DNA from: Bacillus sp. AFS037270
Lineage (GTDB): Bacteria; Bacillota; Bacilli; Bacillales_B; DSM-18226
DNA length: 49,281 nt
Reading direction: 5' to 3'
Assembly (NCBI RefSeq): GCF_002585305.1
Contig: NZ_NUNF01000014.1
Coordinates: 313,841 to 363,121 of the forward strand
Of the stretch, positions 24,300-34,009 are shown one piece after another (the first letter of the stretch is position 1; every line of letters starts with the position of its first letter). Both the position numbers and the translations under genes were made by a program. Under the pieces are notes generated by a model, which searched no databases, was not told where the DNA came from, and saw only the letters and a list, made by a program, of their open reading frames with translations.

Positions 24300-25610
24300 T
24301 TGTTTGGTTATACAATGGTTCAAATGGTACGATCATATGCACATAAATTAGATCATTCATTACGTGAAAGTATCTTAAACCTCTATAAACCCTTCAAATG
24401 GACACCATGCTTTTTGCATAATTTTTTTGAAGGGTCTATAAAAAAGAGAAAAAAATTATCTGTTATTATTGAGTTCGAAGAGGGTTGCTTTGAAGACGGG
24501 TGCCAAGTATTAAATGAAATATTGGGACGCCATAAGAAAAATAGATTGAGACATCATTTTCACCGGATTTCCTGCAGCAGTGCCGACCTTACGCCTAATG
24601 GATTAGAAGAGATTCTCGTAAATTGCAGCCATATTAAGAAAGTGTATTTAAATAGTGAAGTGAAGGCTTTTTTAAACGTAGCTGTACCATCAGTGAATGC
24701 TAAAGGAATCGTAAGAAACGGAAAAGAATTAACTGGCAGCGGGGTTAAGATTGCCATCGTCGATACAGGGATTTATCCACATCCTGATTTATCTGGCAGA
24801 ATTACAGATTTTGTTGATTTTATTAATAACAGGACAGCTCCATATGATGATAACGGTCATGGGACGCACTGTGCGGGAGATGCCGCTTCAGCCTCATTAA
24901 GGTATACGGGGCCTGCTCCAAAAGCAAATCTAGTTGGGGTTAAAGTTCTGGACAGATCAGGTTCAGGTTCTCTTGAAACGATTATGCGCGGGGTGGAATG
25001 GTGTATTCAATACAATGAACAAAACCCTACTAATAAGATCGATATTATTAGTATGTCGTTAGGAAGTACTCCCCGCACTTATCGATTAGAGAATCAAGAT
25101 CCAATGGTTAAAATTGTGGAGAGTGCTTGGCAATCCGGCATCGTCGTATGTGTCGCAGCTGGAAATGAAGGTCCGGATCGGGGTACCATCGCAAGCCCGG
25201 GTATAAGTGACCGAGTGATTACGGTGGGAGCATTCGATGACAAGGACACATTGCAAAGAACAGATGATGATGTCGCCAGTTTTTCCAGCCGGGGGCCAAC
25301 AATTTATAATGTTAAAAAGCCGGATATTTTAGCACCAGGGGTTGATATTGTTTCATTAAGGTCACCTAACTCCTATTTGGACAGGGCTCAAAAGAGCAGC
25401 CGAGTAGGGAGTAATTATTTTACTTTATCGGGAACTTCTATGGCGACACCGATTTGTGCTGGAATCGTTGCTTTAATAAAAGAAAGTAATCCTCAATTGA
25501 ACCCTGATGAAATCAAAAACTCATTAACGTCCGGTACCGTTTTGTGGAAGGACAAGGACTACAATGTATATGGTGCAGGGTATATTGATGCTAATAACTC
25601 GATTCCTTAA
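24300..25610 (+). CDS. aprX: Subtilisin-like serine protease AprX
   Basis: A 436-residue S8 protease very similar in size and order to B. subtilis AprX (442). The N-terminus MFGYTMVQMVR and the KPFKWTPCFLH segment are hallmarks. The triad is Asp155 (IVDTGIYPHPDL), His187 (NGHGTHCAG) and Ser380 (SGTSMATP). There is no signal peptide, in keeping with an intracellular protease. Translation starts at TTG 24300 behind GGAGGG; the ATG at 24296 is in another frame and closes quickly. The prodomain-like region covers about residues 1-140. Confidence 0.92.
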   Translation: MFGYTMVQMVRSYAHKLDHSLRESILNLYKPFKWTPCFLHNFFEGSIKKRKKLSVIIEFEEGCFEDGCQVLNEILGRHKKNRLRHHFHRISCSSADLTPNGLEEILVNCSHIKKVYLNSEVKAFLNVAVPSVNAKGIVRNGKELTGSGVKIAIVDTGIYPHPDLSGRITDFVDFINNRTAPYDDNGHGTHCAGDAASASLRYTGPAPKANLVGVKVLDRSGSGSLETIMRGVEWCIQYNEQNPTNKIDIISMSLGSTPRTYRLENQDPMVKIVESAWQSGIVVCVAAGNEGPDRGTIASPGISDRVITVGAFDDKDTLQRTDDDVASFSSRGPTIYNVKKPDILAPGVDIVSLRSPNSYLDRAQKSSRVGSNYFTLSGTSMATPICAGIVALIKESNPQLNPDEIKNSLTSGTVLWKDKDYNVYGAGYIDANNSIP

Positions 25611-25618
25611 TCATGTGA

Positions 25619-25650
25619 GAGGGTGTTCTAGTATTAGACGCCCTCTTATC
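25619..25650 (+). terminator. Terminator after aprX
   Basis: GAGGGTGT pairs with ACGCCCTC around an 11-base loop, followed by TTATCTTTT. Confidence 0.75.
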
Positions 25651-25736
25651 TTTTCTACTATCAACTCGATTATAAGTTTTGCATAGTACATATGTGATAA
25701 AATGATATAAAGAGAGACTTAACAAGGGGGGAGACC

Positions 25737-26798
25737 GTGATTTCTTTTTTAAAACAAAAAGCAGTTCATCTATTCCCAGGCTATTTTGCGCTGGTAATGG
25801 CCACGGGGGCCCTCTCCATCGGAACTTATCTGCTTGGAATGGATCTGATTGCTAAGATTTTACTATATTTTAATGTGGCCGCTTATATTAGTTTATGGGT
25901 CCTAACGCTTACTCGGCTTTTTTGTTATTTTCCTAGAATGGCTGCCGATTTGATGAGCCATACCGTTGGCCCCGGATTTTTTACGTTAGTCGCAGGAACC
26001 AGTATGTTTGGCTGCCAACTTATTATTATTACTGATTTATATACGGTTGCCATGTATTTATGGGGGCTGGCGATTCTTTTATGGGTCGTGATTATGTATA
26101 CTTTTTTTTCGACGGTTACGATTCGCAAGGATAAACCAGCGCTTGCCGAAGGGATTAATGGGGCTTGGTTAATTGTTGCAGTCGCAACGCACTCGATCTC
26201 CATTCTTGGTACACTGCTTGTGTCCCATGTGGAGCATGGGCATGATGTTGTCTTGTTTTTTACGTTATGTATGTATTTCCTTGGCTGTATGTTGTATCTT
26301 AATATCATTACGTTGATTTTTTACCGCTTTACCTTTTTAAAGCTTGATCATTCAGCCTTGACACCTCCCTACTGGATTAATATGGGTGCGGTTGCAATTA
26401 CCACTTTGGCAGGTTCTTCACTTATTTTAAATGCCAAGTATTGGCCATTGCTGGTTGAAATTACTCCTTTTTTAAAAGGGTTCACGTTGTTTTTCTGGAT
26501 TATGGGTACCTGGTGGATTCCTCTGATGTTTATTTTGATGATCTGGCGTCATCTTTATCATCGTTATCCTTTATCGTATGATCCTCAGTTTTGGGGGATG
26601 GCGTTTCCGCTAGCGATGTATACAACGAGCACCTATCAGTTGTCTAAGGCACTGGGTGTTCCATTTTTAACGGTGATTCCTAAGTTTATGGTGTATATTG
26701 CACTTGCTGCCTGGGTATTTGTGTTTTTTGGCATGATACACCACTTGTTTTTTCAACGTATTCATTACTCTAAGTCAGTGGAGGAGAGAAGCTTGTAG
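25737..26798 (+). CDS. TDT-family transporter (TehA/SLAC1-like)
   Basis: A 353-residue membrane protein with about ten helices in the tellurite-resistance/dicarboxylate transporter (TDT) fold. Typical features are FPGYFALVMATGALSIGTYLLG at the N-terminus and LAMYTTSTYQLSKALG late in the protein. Relatives include TehA, the malate permease Mae1 and plant SLAC1 anion channels, so export of a small anion (C4-dicarboxylate, sulfite or similar) is plausible. It starts at GTG 25737 behind AGGGGGGAG. No tehB-like methyltransferase is adjacent. Confidence 0.82.
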   Translation: MISFLKQKAVHLFPGYFALVMATGALSIGTYLLGMDLIAKILLYFNVAAYISLWVLTLTRLFCYFPRMAADLMSHTVGPGFFTLVAGTSMFGCQLIIITDLYTVAMYLWGLAILLWVVIMYTFFSTVTIRKDKPALAEGINGAWLIVAVATHSISILGTLLVSHVEHGHDVVLFFTLCMYFLGCMLYLNIITLIFYRFTFLKLDHSALTPPYWINMGAVAITTLAGSSLILNAKYWPLLVEITPFLKGFTLFFWIMGTWWIPLMFILMIWRHLYHRYPLSYDPQFWGMAFPLAMYTTSTYQLSKALGVPFLTVIPKFMVYIALAAWVFVFFGMIHHLFFQRIHYSKSVEERSL

Positions 26799-26823
26799 AG
26801 CGGTGTTTCTACGAGCTTTTTTT
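26790..26823 (+). terminator. Terminator overlapping the end of the TDT gene
   Basis: AAGCTTGTAGA pairs with TCTACGAGCTT and is followed by TTTTTT. The left arm includes the stop codon. Confidence 0.85.
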
Positions 26824-27098
26824 CGATCTTTTGTTCTCCATGCAGTAGGATTGGATCATTCTAAATTACTTAAGATACGGTGAACCGTACCACAAGTAAC
26901 TGAGGTTTTTTGGCTTGTAAGATTGGAATTGTTTTTACAATATAGCACCGGAGATAGAAAAAGCCATAAAGGACATACCACTAATGGAATATCTTTTATG
27001 GCTTACCTATTCGAAAGAGAGTAATCTTTTAAGAGTACTCATATTAATGCGTTACGTTGAACCCTATCAAATGTAAATAAGGCTTTTCTGAAAAAAGT
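26824..27098. other. Non-coding gap between the TDT and ansR genes
   Basis: No supported gene. It contains TACGGTGAACCGTA (palindromic, about 26876-26889) and a 10-bp inverted repeat AAGCCATAAA/TTTATGGCTT (26961-27004) with a 24-base loop, whose role is unknown. A terminator follows at 27099. Confidence 0.5.
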
Positions 27099-27140
27099 AA
27101 CAGCACCTTCCAATTTTGAATTTAGAGGTGCTGTTTTTTA
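27099..27140. terminator. Bidirectional terminator downstream of the ansR-like gene
   Basis: AACAGCACCT pairs with AGGTGCTGTT. T runs lie on the + side (TTTTTTATT) and, read on the - strand, after the stem (ACTTTTTT). It lies about 30 bases after the - strand regulator gene. Confidence 0.75.
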
Positions 27141-27169
27141 TTGGAATACCCATTGATTATCTTCAATAT

Positions 27170-27517
27170 CTAGGATTCTTTATTCATTTCCTCTGCTCTC
27201 AACATTCTTTTCACCCTCACAAAAGAGACAAAATCGATTAATTCATCGGCTGACAAAAGTACCCCATCTATTGAAAGTCTGTGAGAGTGGCTTTTTATAA
27301 AATTTGTAATCTCTATAAAATCGTCCTTTTCTGCTCCTAATAAATAATCAACCGTTGTATCAAATAAACCTGCAATTTGTAATAAGGAGTGGAGGGAGGG
27401 TTCACGGTATCCTGATTCGTATCCAGCATAAGTGCTTTTTGCTATCCCTAGTTTGTCGGCCGTTTCTTGTAGGGACCATTTTCGCTCTTTTCTTAATACA
27501 GATAAACGTTCCAGCAT
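27170..27517 (-). CDS. XRE-family regulator, AnsR-like, divergent from asparaginase
   Basis: A 115-residue protein with an N-terminal helix-turn-helix (about residues 4-60: KWSLQETADKLGIAKSTYAGYESGYREPSLHSLLQIAGLF, then VDYLLG) and a short C-terminal tail. Size and position facing an asparaginase gene parallel B. subtilis AnsR (about 116 residues), the repressor of ansAB. The shared intergenic region carries ATACGCG-containing repeats that could be its operators. The symbol is withheld because identity rests on context. Confidence 0.7.
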   Translation of the reverse strand: MLERLSVLRKERKWSLQETADKLGIAKSTYAGYESGYREPSLHSLLQIAGLFDTTVDYLLGAEKDDFIEITNFIKSHSHRLSIDGVLLSADELIDFVSFVRVKRMLRAEEMNKES

Positions 27518-27588
27518 GCTCTCGGGGCCTCCAACTTTTTAATATTGGATTTATTATACCATTGAAAATTGGCGAATACTAGAAAAAA

Positions 27589-27600
27589 TACGCGAAACGA
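27589..27600. promoter_or_regulatory. Putative regulator site, ATACGCGAAACG
   Basis: Shares ATACGCG with the palindrome at 27651. It sits between the divergent ansR-like and asparaginase genes, close to an ATTATA (-10 on the - strand at 27553-27558). Confidence 0.35.
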
Positions 27601-27610
27601 GAACAATATA

Positions 27611-27665
27611 TTGATTTTTCATAATTTAATTATATAATATCTAATATAAATACGCGTTGCGCGTA
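27611..27665 (+). promoter_or_regulatory. Asparaginase promoter with overlapping operator
   Basis: TTGATT (27611-27616), a 16-base spacer and TATAAT (27633-27638). The perfect inverted repeat TACGCG-TTG-CGCGTA at 27651-27665 lies at or just after the expected start point, a repressor position. An AnsR-like repressor is the obvious candidate. Confidence 0.55.
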
Positions 27666-27701
27666 AATGTTGACCATCCTTTTTCAATGGAGATGTTGCT
27701 T

Positions 27702-28724
27702 GTGAAGAAGATTTTATTGCTTGCTACCGGTGGAACGATTGCCTCAGTGGAGAGGAATGAGGGGCTGGTTCCAGAATTATCTGTTGAAGAATTGTTGAAC
27801 TTTTTACCAGAAACATCAAGTGATGTACATGTTGACGGTAGAATCATCATGAATATTGATAGTACCAATTTGCAGCCAGAGCAATGGATAAAGATCGCTG
27901 AGGCCGTCTATACCCATTATCATGATTATGACGGATTTGTCATTACACATGGAACAGATACGTTAGCGTATACATCCTCTGCCCTTTCTTATATGCTTCA
28001 GGGTCTGGAAAAACCGGTTGTGCTGACCGGATCGCAGGTTCCAATCAGCTTCAAAAAAACCGATGCGAAGAAAAATGTTTCCGATGCCCTTCTGTTTGCT
28101 TGTGAGGATATTGGCGGAGTATTTGTCCTATTTGATGGCCGAGTCATTCTCGGAACGAGAGCAGTCAAAATGAGAACAAAAAGTTATGATGCATTTGAAA
28201 GTATTAACCATCCGTATGTAGCTTACGTAAATAGTAATGAAATTGACTACAAATGGAAACCTGTTCGTGCCTCAAAAAAGTTTTCTTTTAATGCTAACTT
28301 ATGTACCGATGTATTTCTGATGAAATTATATCCTGGTATGAAGCCCGAGACTTTTGATTGTCTAAAAGATTTATATAAAGGAATAATAATTGAAAGCTTT
28401 GGAAACGGCGGCTTGCCTTTTGAAGGAAGGAACTTGCTTTCAAAAATCCAAGAGCTTACGGAAAAGGGGATTGCGATCGTTATCACAACGCAATGCCTGG
28501 AAGAAGGGGAAGACCTGCTTCTATATGAAGTGGGCCGTAAGGTGGCGCAGCATCAAGTTATTTTATCTGGGGATATGAATACAGAAGCAATCGTTCCCAA
28601 ATTAATGTGGGCGTTGGGACAAACTCATTCTCTGGAACTGGTTAAGAAAATCATTGAAACTCCAATGGCAGAAGACTTAACCGTCAGATCAGCTAAAGAG
28701 GACGATATAGAAACGGAACTTTAG
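27702..28724 (+). CDS. ansA: Type I (cytoplasmic) L-asparaginase
   Basis: A 340-residue type I asparaginase hydrolysing L-asparagine to aspartate and ammonia. It has the N-terminal ATGGTIAS motif (nucleophile Thr12) and [15 protein letters not shown] with Thr85 and Asp86. The whole sequence resembles B. subtilis AnsA. GTG 27702 is chosen: it follows GGAG by nine bases and yields the family N-terminus [11 protein letters not shown]. An upstream in-frame TTG (27657) falls inside the operator, and ATG 27693 has no ribosome site. There is no aspartase gene after it, unlike ansAB. Confidence 0.88.
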   Translation: MKKILLLATGGTIASVERNEGLVPELSVEELLNFLPETSSDVHVDGRIIMNIDSTNLQPEQWIKIAEAVYTHYHDYDGFVITHGTDTLAYTSSALSYMLQGLEKPVVLTGSQVPISFKKTDAKKNVSDALLFACEDIGGVFVLFDGRVILGTRAVKMRTKSYDAFESINHPYVAYVNSNEIDYKWKPVRASKKFSFNANLCTDVFLMKLYPGMKPETFDCLKDLYKGIIIESFGNGGLPFEGRNLLSKIQELTEKGIAIVITTQCLEEGEDLLLYEVGRKVAQHQVILSGDMNTEAIVPKLMWALGQTHSLELVKKIIETPMAEDLTVRSAKEDDIETEL

Positions 28725-28855
28725 TTTGCTTTAATAGAGGAAATCGAAAAATATGTCTATTATGAGGGCGATGTAAATTGTTTTTGGGCGACATACAATT
28801 CTGCCGTTATAAAGACACGTGACGAGATACATCCATAAATGGAGTGGGTACGCTA

Positions 28856-29653
28856 ATGAAGGTTTTACAAAAAACACAAACGATCGTTCGTTATCAGAAT
28901 GATAACGGTAAAGTTTTTTACGGAATTGTTGAGGGTGATGAGATTTTACAATTGTCCAGTAATTTTACTGAAATTGCAAACAATGAACTAAAATATGATG
29001 GTATAAAACTTAAATATAGTGATGTCAAAGTTTTAGAGCCTGTAGCACCCTCAAAGGTGATTAATTTTGGCTGGACATATGCTGAACATGCAAGGGAGAC
29101 TGGGGGACAGGCTAACCTCAAAGAACCATTTATGTTTTTAAAACCAGCCTCTTCCTTGATTCCAAATGAAGAGGATATCATTCTTCCGTCAAGTGATTTA
29201 ACCAAGCAGGTAGAAATGGAAGGGGAAGTAGCCCTTATCATTGGGAAACGTGGTAAAAATATAAAAGAAGAAGAGGCATTGGATTATGTTTTTGGCTGTA
29301 CGATCTTTAATGATGTAACGGCAAGAGACCTTACAAAAACGGATCCCCAGTTTACACGCGGCAAAGGTTTTGACACTTTTGGACCGTTGGGGCCGTGGGT
29401 TGTGACTGGCCTCGATCCAACTAATTTACGAATCGTTACAACTTTAAACGGAAAAGTCGTACAAGATGGTAATACGAATCAGATGTCACTTTCCATTCCT
29501 TTCCTTATCAGCTGGGTTTCACAGATTATGACACTGGAGCCTGGTGATGTTCTGGCTACTGGTTCACCATCTGGCAGTTGTCCAATGAAGGCAGGCGATG
29601 TCGTAACTGTGGAAGTAGAGAATATCGGTAAACTATGTAATTATGTATTGTAG
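28856..29653 (+). CDS. Fumarylacetoacetate hydrolase-family protein
   Basis: A 265-residue FAH-superfamily protein. The C-terminal catalytic domain shows the metal-binding acid set in KQVEMEGEVALIIGKRG and FNDVTARDL, and the family loop TRGKGFDTFGPLGPWVV. Members cleave or decarboxylate beta-diketones and oxo acids (fumarylpyruvate, 2-oxohept-3-enedioate, oxaloacetate, acylpyruvates). GGAGTGG precedes ATG 28856. It lies 131 bases after ansA and well away from the aromatic cluster, so a role in that pathway cannot be assumed. Confidence 0.82.
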   Translation: MKVLQKTQTIVRYQNDNGKVFYGIVEGDEILQLSSNFTEIANNELKYDGIKLKYSDVKVLEPVAPSKVINFGWTYAEHARETGGQANLKEPFMFLKPASSLIPNEEDIILPSSDLTKQVEMEGEVALIIGKRGKNIKEEEALDYVFGCTIFNDVTARDLTKTDPQFTRGKGFDTFGPLGPWVVTGLDPTNLRIVTTLNGKVVQDGNTNQMSLSIPFLISWVSQIMTLEPGDVLATGSPSGSCPMKAGDVVTVEVENIGKLCNYVL

Positions 29654-29672
29654 CAGATATAAAAAAAGAAGA

Positions 29673-29722
29673 AGGGGCCTAATTAGGCCTCTTAGGAGCA
29701 CGGGAACCGTCCCCGTGCTTCT
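29673..29722 (+). terminator. Double hairpin after the FAH-family gene, with a GGGACGGTT variant
   Basis: AGGCCTAATTAGGCCT-type palindrome (around 29676-29692), then AGCACGGG-aaccgtc-CCCGTGCT (29698-29720) followed by TCTTATTTT. The loop region contains AACCGTCCCC, the complement of the GGGGACGGTT motif. Confidence 0.65.
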
Positions 29723-30183
29723 TATTTTGATTGGAAATATTCAAGTAATCCTAGATAGATTCCTTGAGCTGCGTTATTAGGGAAATTAGAGCTTATTTCC
29801 ATAACAAGAAGATTTGTAAGATCATTCTTTCTTATATTTTTCTGATGAATCATAAAACTAAAACAACTTGGAAACCTCTTTACAAAATAGGTTACTACTA
29901 ATATAGTAATCACATGGATTAAAAAGATCTTTTCCAGTGGTAAAAAATAAAACTTTTACAGAAATGAAAGCGCTGTCGTTATAGAAACGAATCAATGTAA
30001 AGGTAAACCCGCCTCATGGTTGAAATTACCATTAACTTCAAAAAAAGAAAGGGTTTACAACTTTAGTGACAAAGGAGTAAAATGAATTTGTCAGTTAGAC
30101 GTCTGACATCCTACTTTTGTATGCAGGTACTAGGTTTCGATAAAAATATTCGTTGATATTTATATAAAAAGAGGTGCGCTCCA
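29723..30183 (+). promoter_or_regulatory. Regulatory region before pdp: cre box, promoter and palindromes
   Basis: The gap holds a near-consensus CcpA cre box, TGAAAGCGCTGTCG (29965-29978), between TTTACA and TATAGA (19-base spacing). A second candidate promoter is TTTACA (30054-30059)-18-TAAAAT (30078-30083). An inverted repeat GTAAACCC/GGGTTTAC (30003-30010 and 30051-30058) encloses ATGGT/ACCAT. The palindrome TGTCAG-ttagacgt-CTGACA (30089-30108) sits near the second start point. Glucose repression and a specific repressor are inferred. A 63-codon - strand frame (29722-29913) is not convincing as a gene. Confidence 0.5.
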
Positions 30184-31485
30184 ATGAGAATGGTTGATTT
30201 AATTGAGAAAAAACGTGATGGTTACGAATTAACCAAAAAAGAAATTGAATTCTTGATAAACGGGTTTACAAAAGGAGATATTCCTGATTATCAAATGTCA
30301 GCTTTTGCAATGGCTGTGTTTTTTCAGGGAATGACAAAAGAGGAACGCGTTTACTTAACGGAGGCGATGGTTCAATCAGGTGATCAAATCGACCTCTCAG
30401 GCATTGTAGGGATAAAAGTAGATAAGCACAGTACCGGTGGAGTTGGCGACACAACAACCCTTGTGCTGGCACCGCTTGTTGCTTCTGTCGGTGTTCCAGT
30501 TGCAAAAATGTCAGGAAGAGGCTTAGGCCATACTGGAGGTACCATTGACAAATTGGAATCCATTAAAGGATTTCATGTGGAAATTTCAAATGAAGAATTC
30601 ACCCAATTAGTGAATCAAAATAAAGTAGCTGTCATTGGTCAGAGCGGGAATTTAACACCTGCTGATAAAAAATTGTATGCACTTAGGGATGTAACTGCAA
30701 CAGTTGACTCCATTCCGCTGATTGCCAGTTCCATTATGAGTAAGAAAATTGCTGCAGGCGCTGATGCGATTGTTCTGGATGTCAAAACAGGCAGCGGAGC
30801 GTTCATGAAAAATCTTGATGATGCGAAAGAATTAGCTCAGACGATGGTGGAGATCGGCAATGGCGTCGGGCGGAAAACAAAGGCGATCATTTCCGATATG
30901 AGCCAGCCGCTCGGCTTTGCAGTCGGCAATGCTCTTGAAGTAAAAGAAGCGATTGACACGCTTAAAGGACAAGGACCTGATGATTTGCAAGAACTCTGTT
31001 TAACCCTTGGAAGCCATATGGTAGTATTGGCGGAAAAAGCTGCAGATTTCAACCAGGCGCGTGAAATGTTAGAAGAGTCCATTCAGAGCGGTCTGGCATT
31101 GCAAACCTTTAAAACCTTCCTTGAAGCACAAGGAGGAGATGCATCGGTTGTGGATGATCCTGCTAAACTTCCAACTGCATCCTATCTGGTTGAAGTTCCG
31201 GCAAAAACTTCTGGTTATGTGGCTGAAATTACGGCGGAAACGGTTGGAATCGCTGCAATGATGTTAGGAGCAGGACGGGCCACAAAAGAATCTGTCATTG
31301 ATTTGGCGGTAGGCGTTGTCCTTCATAAGAAGGTAGGGGATTATGTCGAGGCAGGAGAGTCCTTGGTTACGATTCATAGCAACAAAGAAAATGTTCAGGA
31401 AGTAATCGAAAAGATTTACTCAGCTTATAAAGTTACAGATGAAAAGGTAGACGCACCTAGACTCATCTATGCTGAAATTCAATAA
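30184..31485 (+). CDS. pdp: Pyrimidine-nucleoside phosphorylase
   Basis: A 433-residue type II phosphorylase (thymidine/uridine), matching the usual 433-435 residue length. It has the N-terminal helical domain ([20 protein letters not shown]), the phosphate-binding [17 protein letters not shown] (about residues 79-96), the [29 protein letters not shown] family signature (about 182-210) and a C-terminal lipoyl-like domain. It converts pyrimidine nucleosides plus phosphate to base and (deoxy)ribose-1-phosphate. It is the first gene of a salvage group with cytidine deaminase and a nucleoside permease. Confidence 0.95.
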   Translation: MRMVDLIEKKRDGYELTKKEIEFLINGFTKGDIPDYQMSAFAMAVFFQGMTKEERVYLTEAMVQSGDQIDLSGIVGIKVDKHSTGGVGDTTTLVLAPLVASVGVPVAKMSGRGLGHTGGTIDKLESIKGFHVEISNEEFTQLVNQNKVAVIGQSGNLTPADKKLYALRDVTATVDSIPLIASSIMSKKIAAGADAIVLDVKTGSGAFMKNLDDAKELAQTMVEIGNGVGRKTKAIISDMSQPLGFAVGNALEVKEAIDTLKGQGPDDLQELCLTLGSHMVVLAEKAADFNQAREMLEESIQSGLALQTFKTFLEAQGGDASVVDDPAKLPTASYLVEVPAKTSGYVAEITAETVGIAAMMLGAGRATKESVIDLAVGVVLHKKVGDYVEAGESLVTIHSNKENVQEVIEKIYSAYKVTDEKVDAPRLIYAEIQ

Positions 31486-31578
31486 TTGGTAAAGAAATAG
31501 TAATTGCTTGTGAATTAGCGTTCAGGTGGAAAGAACGTAAATGAGAAACATCATCTTCTGCATACTAGAAATATCTAG

Positions 31579-31601
31579 AGGCTGGTCTCACCCGCCAGCC
31601 T
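31579..31601 (+). other. Stem-loop between pdp and cdd
   Basis: AGGCTGG pairs with CCAGCCT around a short loop. There is no following T run, so it may be an RNA-processing or stability element within the operon. Confidence 0.4.
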
Positions 31602-31630
31602 GGATCCTAAAAACATATTTAAAAGGATGA

Positions 31631-32035
<405 letters not shown>

Positions 32036-32085
32036 ATTTTTGTTTGTGATGTAAGCGAATACGAACTACTTTTGGAGGACTTACA

Positions 32086-33267
32086 ATGAAATACATCATT
32101 GCGATTATCGGACTGCTTGTTGTTTTCGGACTCGCATACGTGGCAAGTAATAATCGGAAAAACATCAAAATAAAACCGATTATTCTTATGGTCATTATTC
32201 AAGTCATATTATCAGCATTATTATTAAATACCACGTTAGGCCTGGATTTAATCAAAGTATTTGCAGGAGTCTTTAGTAAATTATTAGGATATGCAGGTGC
32301 CGGGATCTCGTTTGTTTTCGGGGGACTTGCTAATAAAGGAGAAATGCCATTCTTCCTAAATGTATTGCTGCCAATCGTGTTTATTTCCGTGCTAATTGGA
32401 ATATTTCAGTATTTTAAAATCCTGCCATTCATTATGAAAGCGATTGGGTTATTACTCAGCAAGGTGAACGGCATGGGGAAATTGGAATCCTATAACGCGG
32501 TTGCTTCGGCCATGATTGGTCAATCTGAAGTGTTTATTACGGTGAAAAAGCAGCTTGGTCTCTTGCCTGCCCATCGTTTATATACCCTTTGTGCATCAGC
32601 GATGTCTACCGTTTCAATGTCAATTGTCGGTGCCTATATGACCATGGTTGAACCAAGATACGTGGTTACGGCACTGGTTCTGAATTTATTTGGCGGATTT
32701 ATCATTACTTCTATTATTAACCCTTATACAGTAGATCCAAACGAGGATATTCTTGATATCCAGGAAGTAGAAAAGCAGAGCTTTTTTGAAATGTTAGGCG
32801 AATACATTATCGATGGTTTTAAAGTAGCAGTAATTGTCGGTGCGATGCTAATTGGTTTTGTTGCCTTAATGGCTGCCATTAATAATATTTTTGATTTAAT
32901 TTTTCATATTACATTCCAGGAGATATTGGGATATATCTTTTCGCCGATTGCGTTTATCATGGGAATTCCATTTTCAGAGGCTGTCCAAGCTGGCGGTATA
33001 ATGGCCGAAAAGCTTGTAACGAATGAGTTTGTAGCCATGATGGACTTGGCGAAAATAGGGGATTCCTTCAGCCCTCGCACATTAGGAATTATTTCTGTTT
33101 TCCTTGTTTCATTTGCCAATTTTTCATCGATCGGGATTATTGCTGGTGCAGTAAAAAGTCTTAACGAGAAAAAGGGTAACGTTGTTGCCAAATTTGGCTT
33201 AAAGCTTTTATACGGCGCCACTCTGGTCAGTGTGTTATCGGCTGTGGTTGTAAGTATTGTTTTATAA
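32086..33267 (+). CDS. nupC: NupC-family concentrative nucleoside transporter
   Basis: A 393-residue CNT-family permease with three N-terminal helices, then the conserved core ([13 protein letters not shown], with [18 protein letters not shown]) and [14 protein letters not shown] and C-terminal helices. It imports pyrimidine nucleosides with a proton or sodium ion, feeding Cdd and Pdp. In B. subtilis nupC shares an operon with dra and pdp; here dra is missing and cdd is included. A terminator follows at once. Confidence 0.92.
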   Translation: MKYIIAIIGLLVVFGLAYVASNNRKNIKIKPIILMVIIQVILSALLLNTTLGLDLIKVFAGVFSKLLGYAGAGISFVFGGLANKGEMPFFLNVLLPIVFISVLIGIFQYFKILPFIMKAIGLLLSKVNGMGKLESYNAVASAMIGQSEVFITVKKQLGLLPAHRLYTLCASAMSTVSMSIVGAYMTMVEPRYVVTALVLNLFGGFIITSIINPYTVDPNEDILDIQEVEKQSFFEMLGEYIIDGFKVAVIVGAMLIGFVALMAAINNIFDLIFHITFQEILGYIFSPIAFIMGIPFSEAVQAGGIMAEKLVTNEFVAMMDLAKIGDSFSPRTLGIISVFLVSFANFSSIGIIAGAVKSLNEKKGNVVAKFGLKLLYGATLVSVLSAVVVSIVL

Positions 33268-33273
33268 TCTGTT

Positions 33274-33324
33274 GAAAAAGCATTTTTTCATCCTGTAAGG
33301 ATGGAAAACTGCTTTTTCCTTTTT
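33274..33324 (+). terminator. Terminator after nupC
   Basis: GAAAAAGCATTTTTTCATCC pairs with GGATGGAAAACTGCTTTTTC, followed by CTTTTT. The stem covers an ATG at 33301, which argues against that ATG being a start codon. Confidence 0.85.
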
Positions 33325-33369
33325 GAAGGAGGGGAATGTTGTGAAAAATTTTTTTTCACAACAAAGCAT

Positions 33370-34008
33370 ATGAGTTTCGTCGGATTATTTCTTTCAGGTG
33401 CCGTTTTATTTCTTAATAGTTTGATGTTAACAGGAAAAGCTGAAGCAAAAAGTGTTGGGGTTTTTAATCTATTTGTAGGAGTCATACAACTGATTATACC
33501 GTTTTATTTAATTATGGTGTCAGGTCAACATCATTGGGAGTTGTATAACTACGCATCTATCTTTTTATTTGGTTTAACTTATTTATATGTTGGGGTCACC
33601 GCATTAACAGGACTTGATGGCAGGGGACTCGGCTGGTTTTGTTTATGGGTTGAGGTCATAGCAGTTGTGTATACGTTGACAGCCGTGATCCACTTCCATG
33701 ATGCTGTTAGTGCGATTACATGGGGAATGTGGGCTTTTCTGTGGCTATTATTCTTCTTATCCAATTCACTGAAAATGAAGATTGACCATTATCTTGGACA
33801 GGTTGCCTTTATTCAATCCTGGGTTACATTAACAATCCCGTCTTTATTGTATTTTTTAGGAATTTGGAACACACCTGTTGTCAAAGAAATATGGTTAATT
33901 GTTTTAATCGTGTCCATCGTTTATTTTTGTATAAGCTTATTTAAATTCCGTTTGCCCATACAGAAAAGCAATGAAAGATTGGAAGGGACGGATTTGAGGA
34001 GGATTTAA
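33370..34008 (+). CDS. AmiS/UreI-family amide/urea channel
   Basis: A protein of 212 residues from ATG 33370, with six hydrophobic helices and the family N-terminus MSFVGLFLSGAVLFLNSLMLTGKAEAKSVGVFNLFVG. AmiS and UreI form proton-gated channels for short amides or urea. ATG 33370 has no ribosome site of its own. The strong AAGGAGGGG (33326-33334) instead serves GTG 33341, a 10-codon frame that runs through a T8 tract and ends TGA overlapping this ATG (ATGA). So the gene either follows a coupled leader peptide or has lost one base in the T tract. No urease or amidase gene is nearby. Confidence 0.8.
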   Translation: MSFVGLFLSGAVLFLNSLMLTGKAEAKSVGVFNLFVGVIQLIIPFYLIMVSGQHHWELYNYASIFLFGLTYLYVGVTALTGLDGRGLGWFCLWVEVIAVVYTLTAVIHFHDAVSAITWGMWAFLWLLFFLSNSLKMKIDHYLGQVAFIQSWVTLTIPSLLYFLGIWNTPVVKEIWLIVLIVSIVYFCISLFKFRLPIQKSNERLEGTDLRRI

Positions 34009-34009
34009 A

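Noticed and set aside
28856..29653. FAH-family gene as part of the aromatic pathway
   Set aside because: The family fits chemically, but it lies 14 kb away, lacks the AAAAC/GTTTT operators and follows ansA.
29722..29913. A 63-codon - strand frame ending NNAAQGIYLGLLEYFQSK
   Set aside because: The tail faintly recalls the end of N-acetylmuramoyl-L-alanine amidases, but there is no start context and nothing else of the domain; at best a remnant.
30081..30155. A 24-codon frame with AAAGGAG before its ATG, upstream of pdp
   Set aside because: It overlaps the TGTCAG/CTGACA palindrome and the likely transcription start; the ribosome-site match is probably part of the promoter spacer.
33301..33369. 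Extended N-terminus for AmiS starting at ATG 33301
   Set aside because: That ATG lies in the nupC terminator stem, and the added residues (Cys/Phe/Glu-rich) do not resemble the family.
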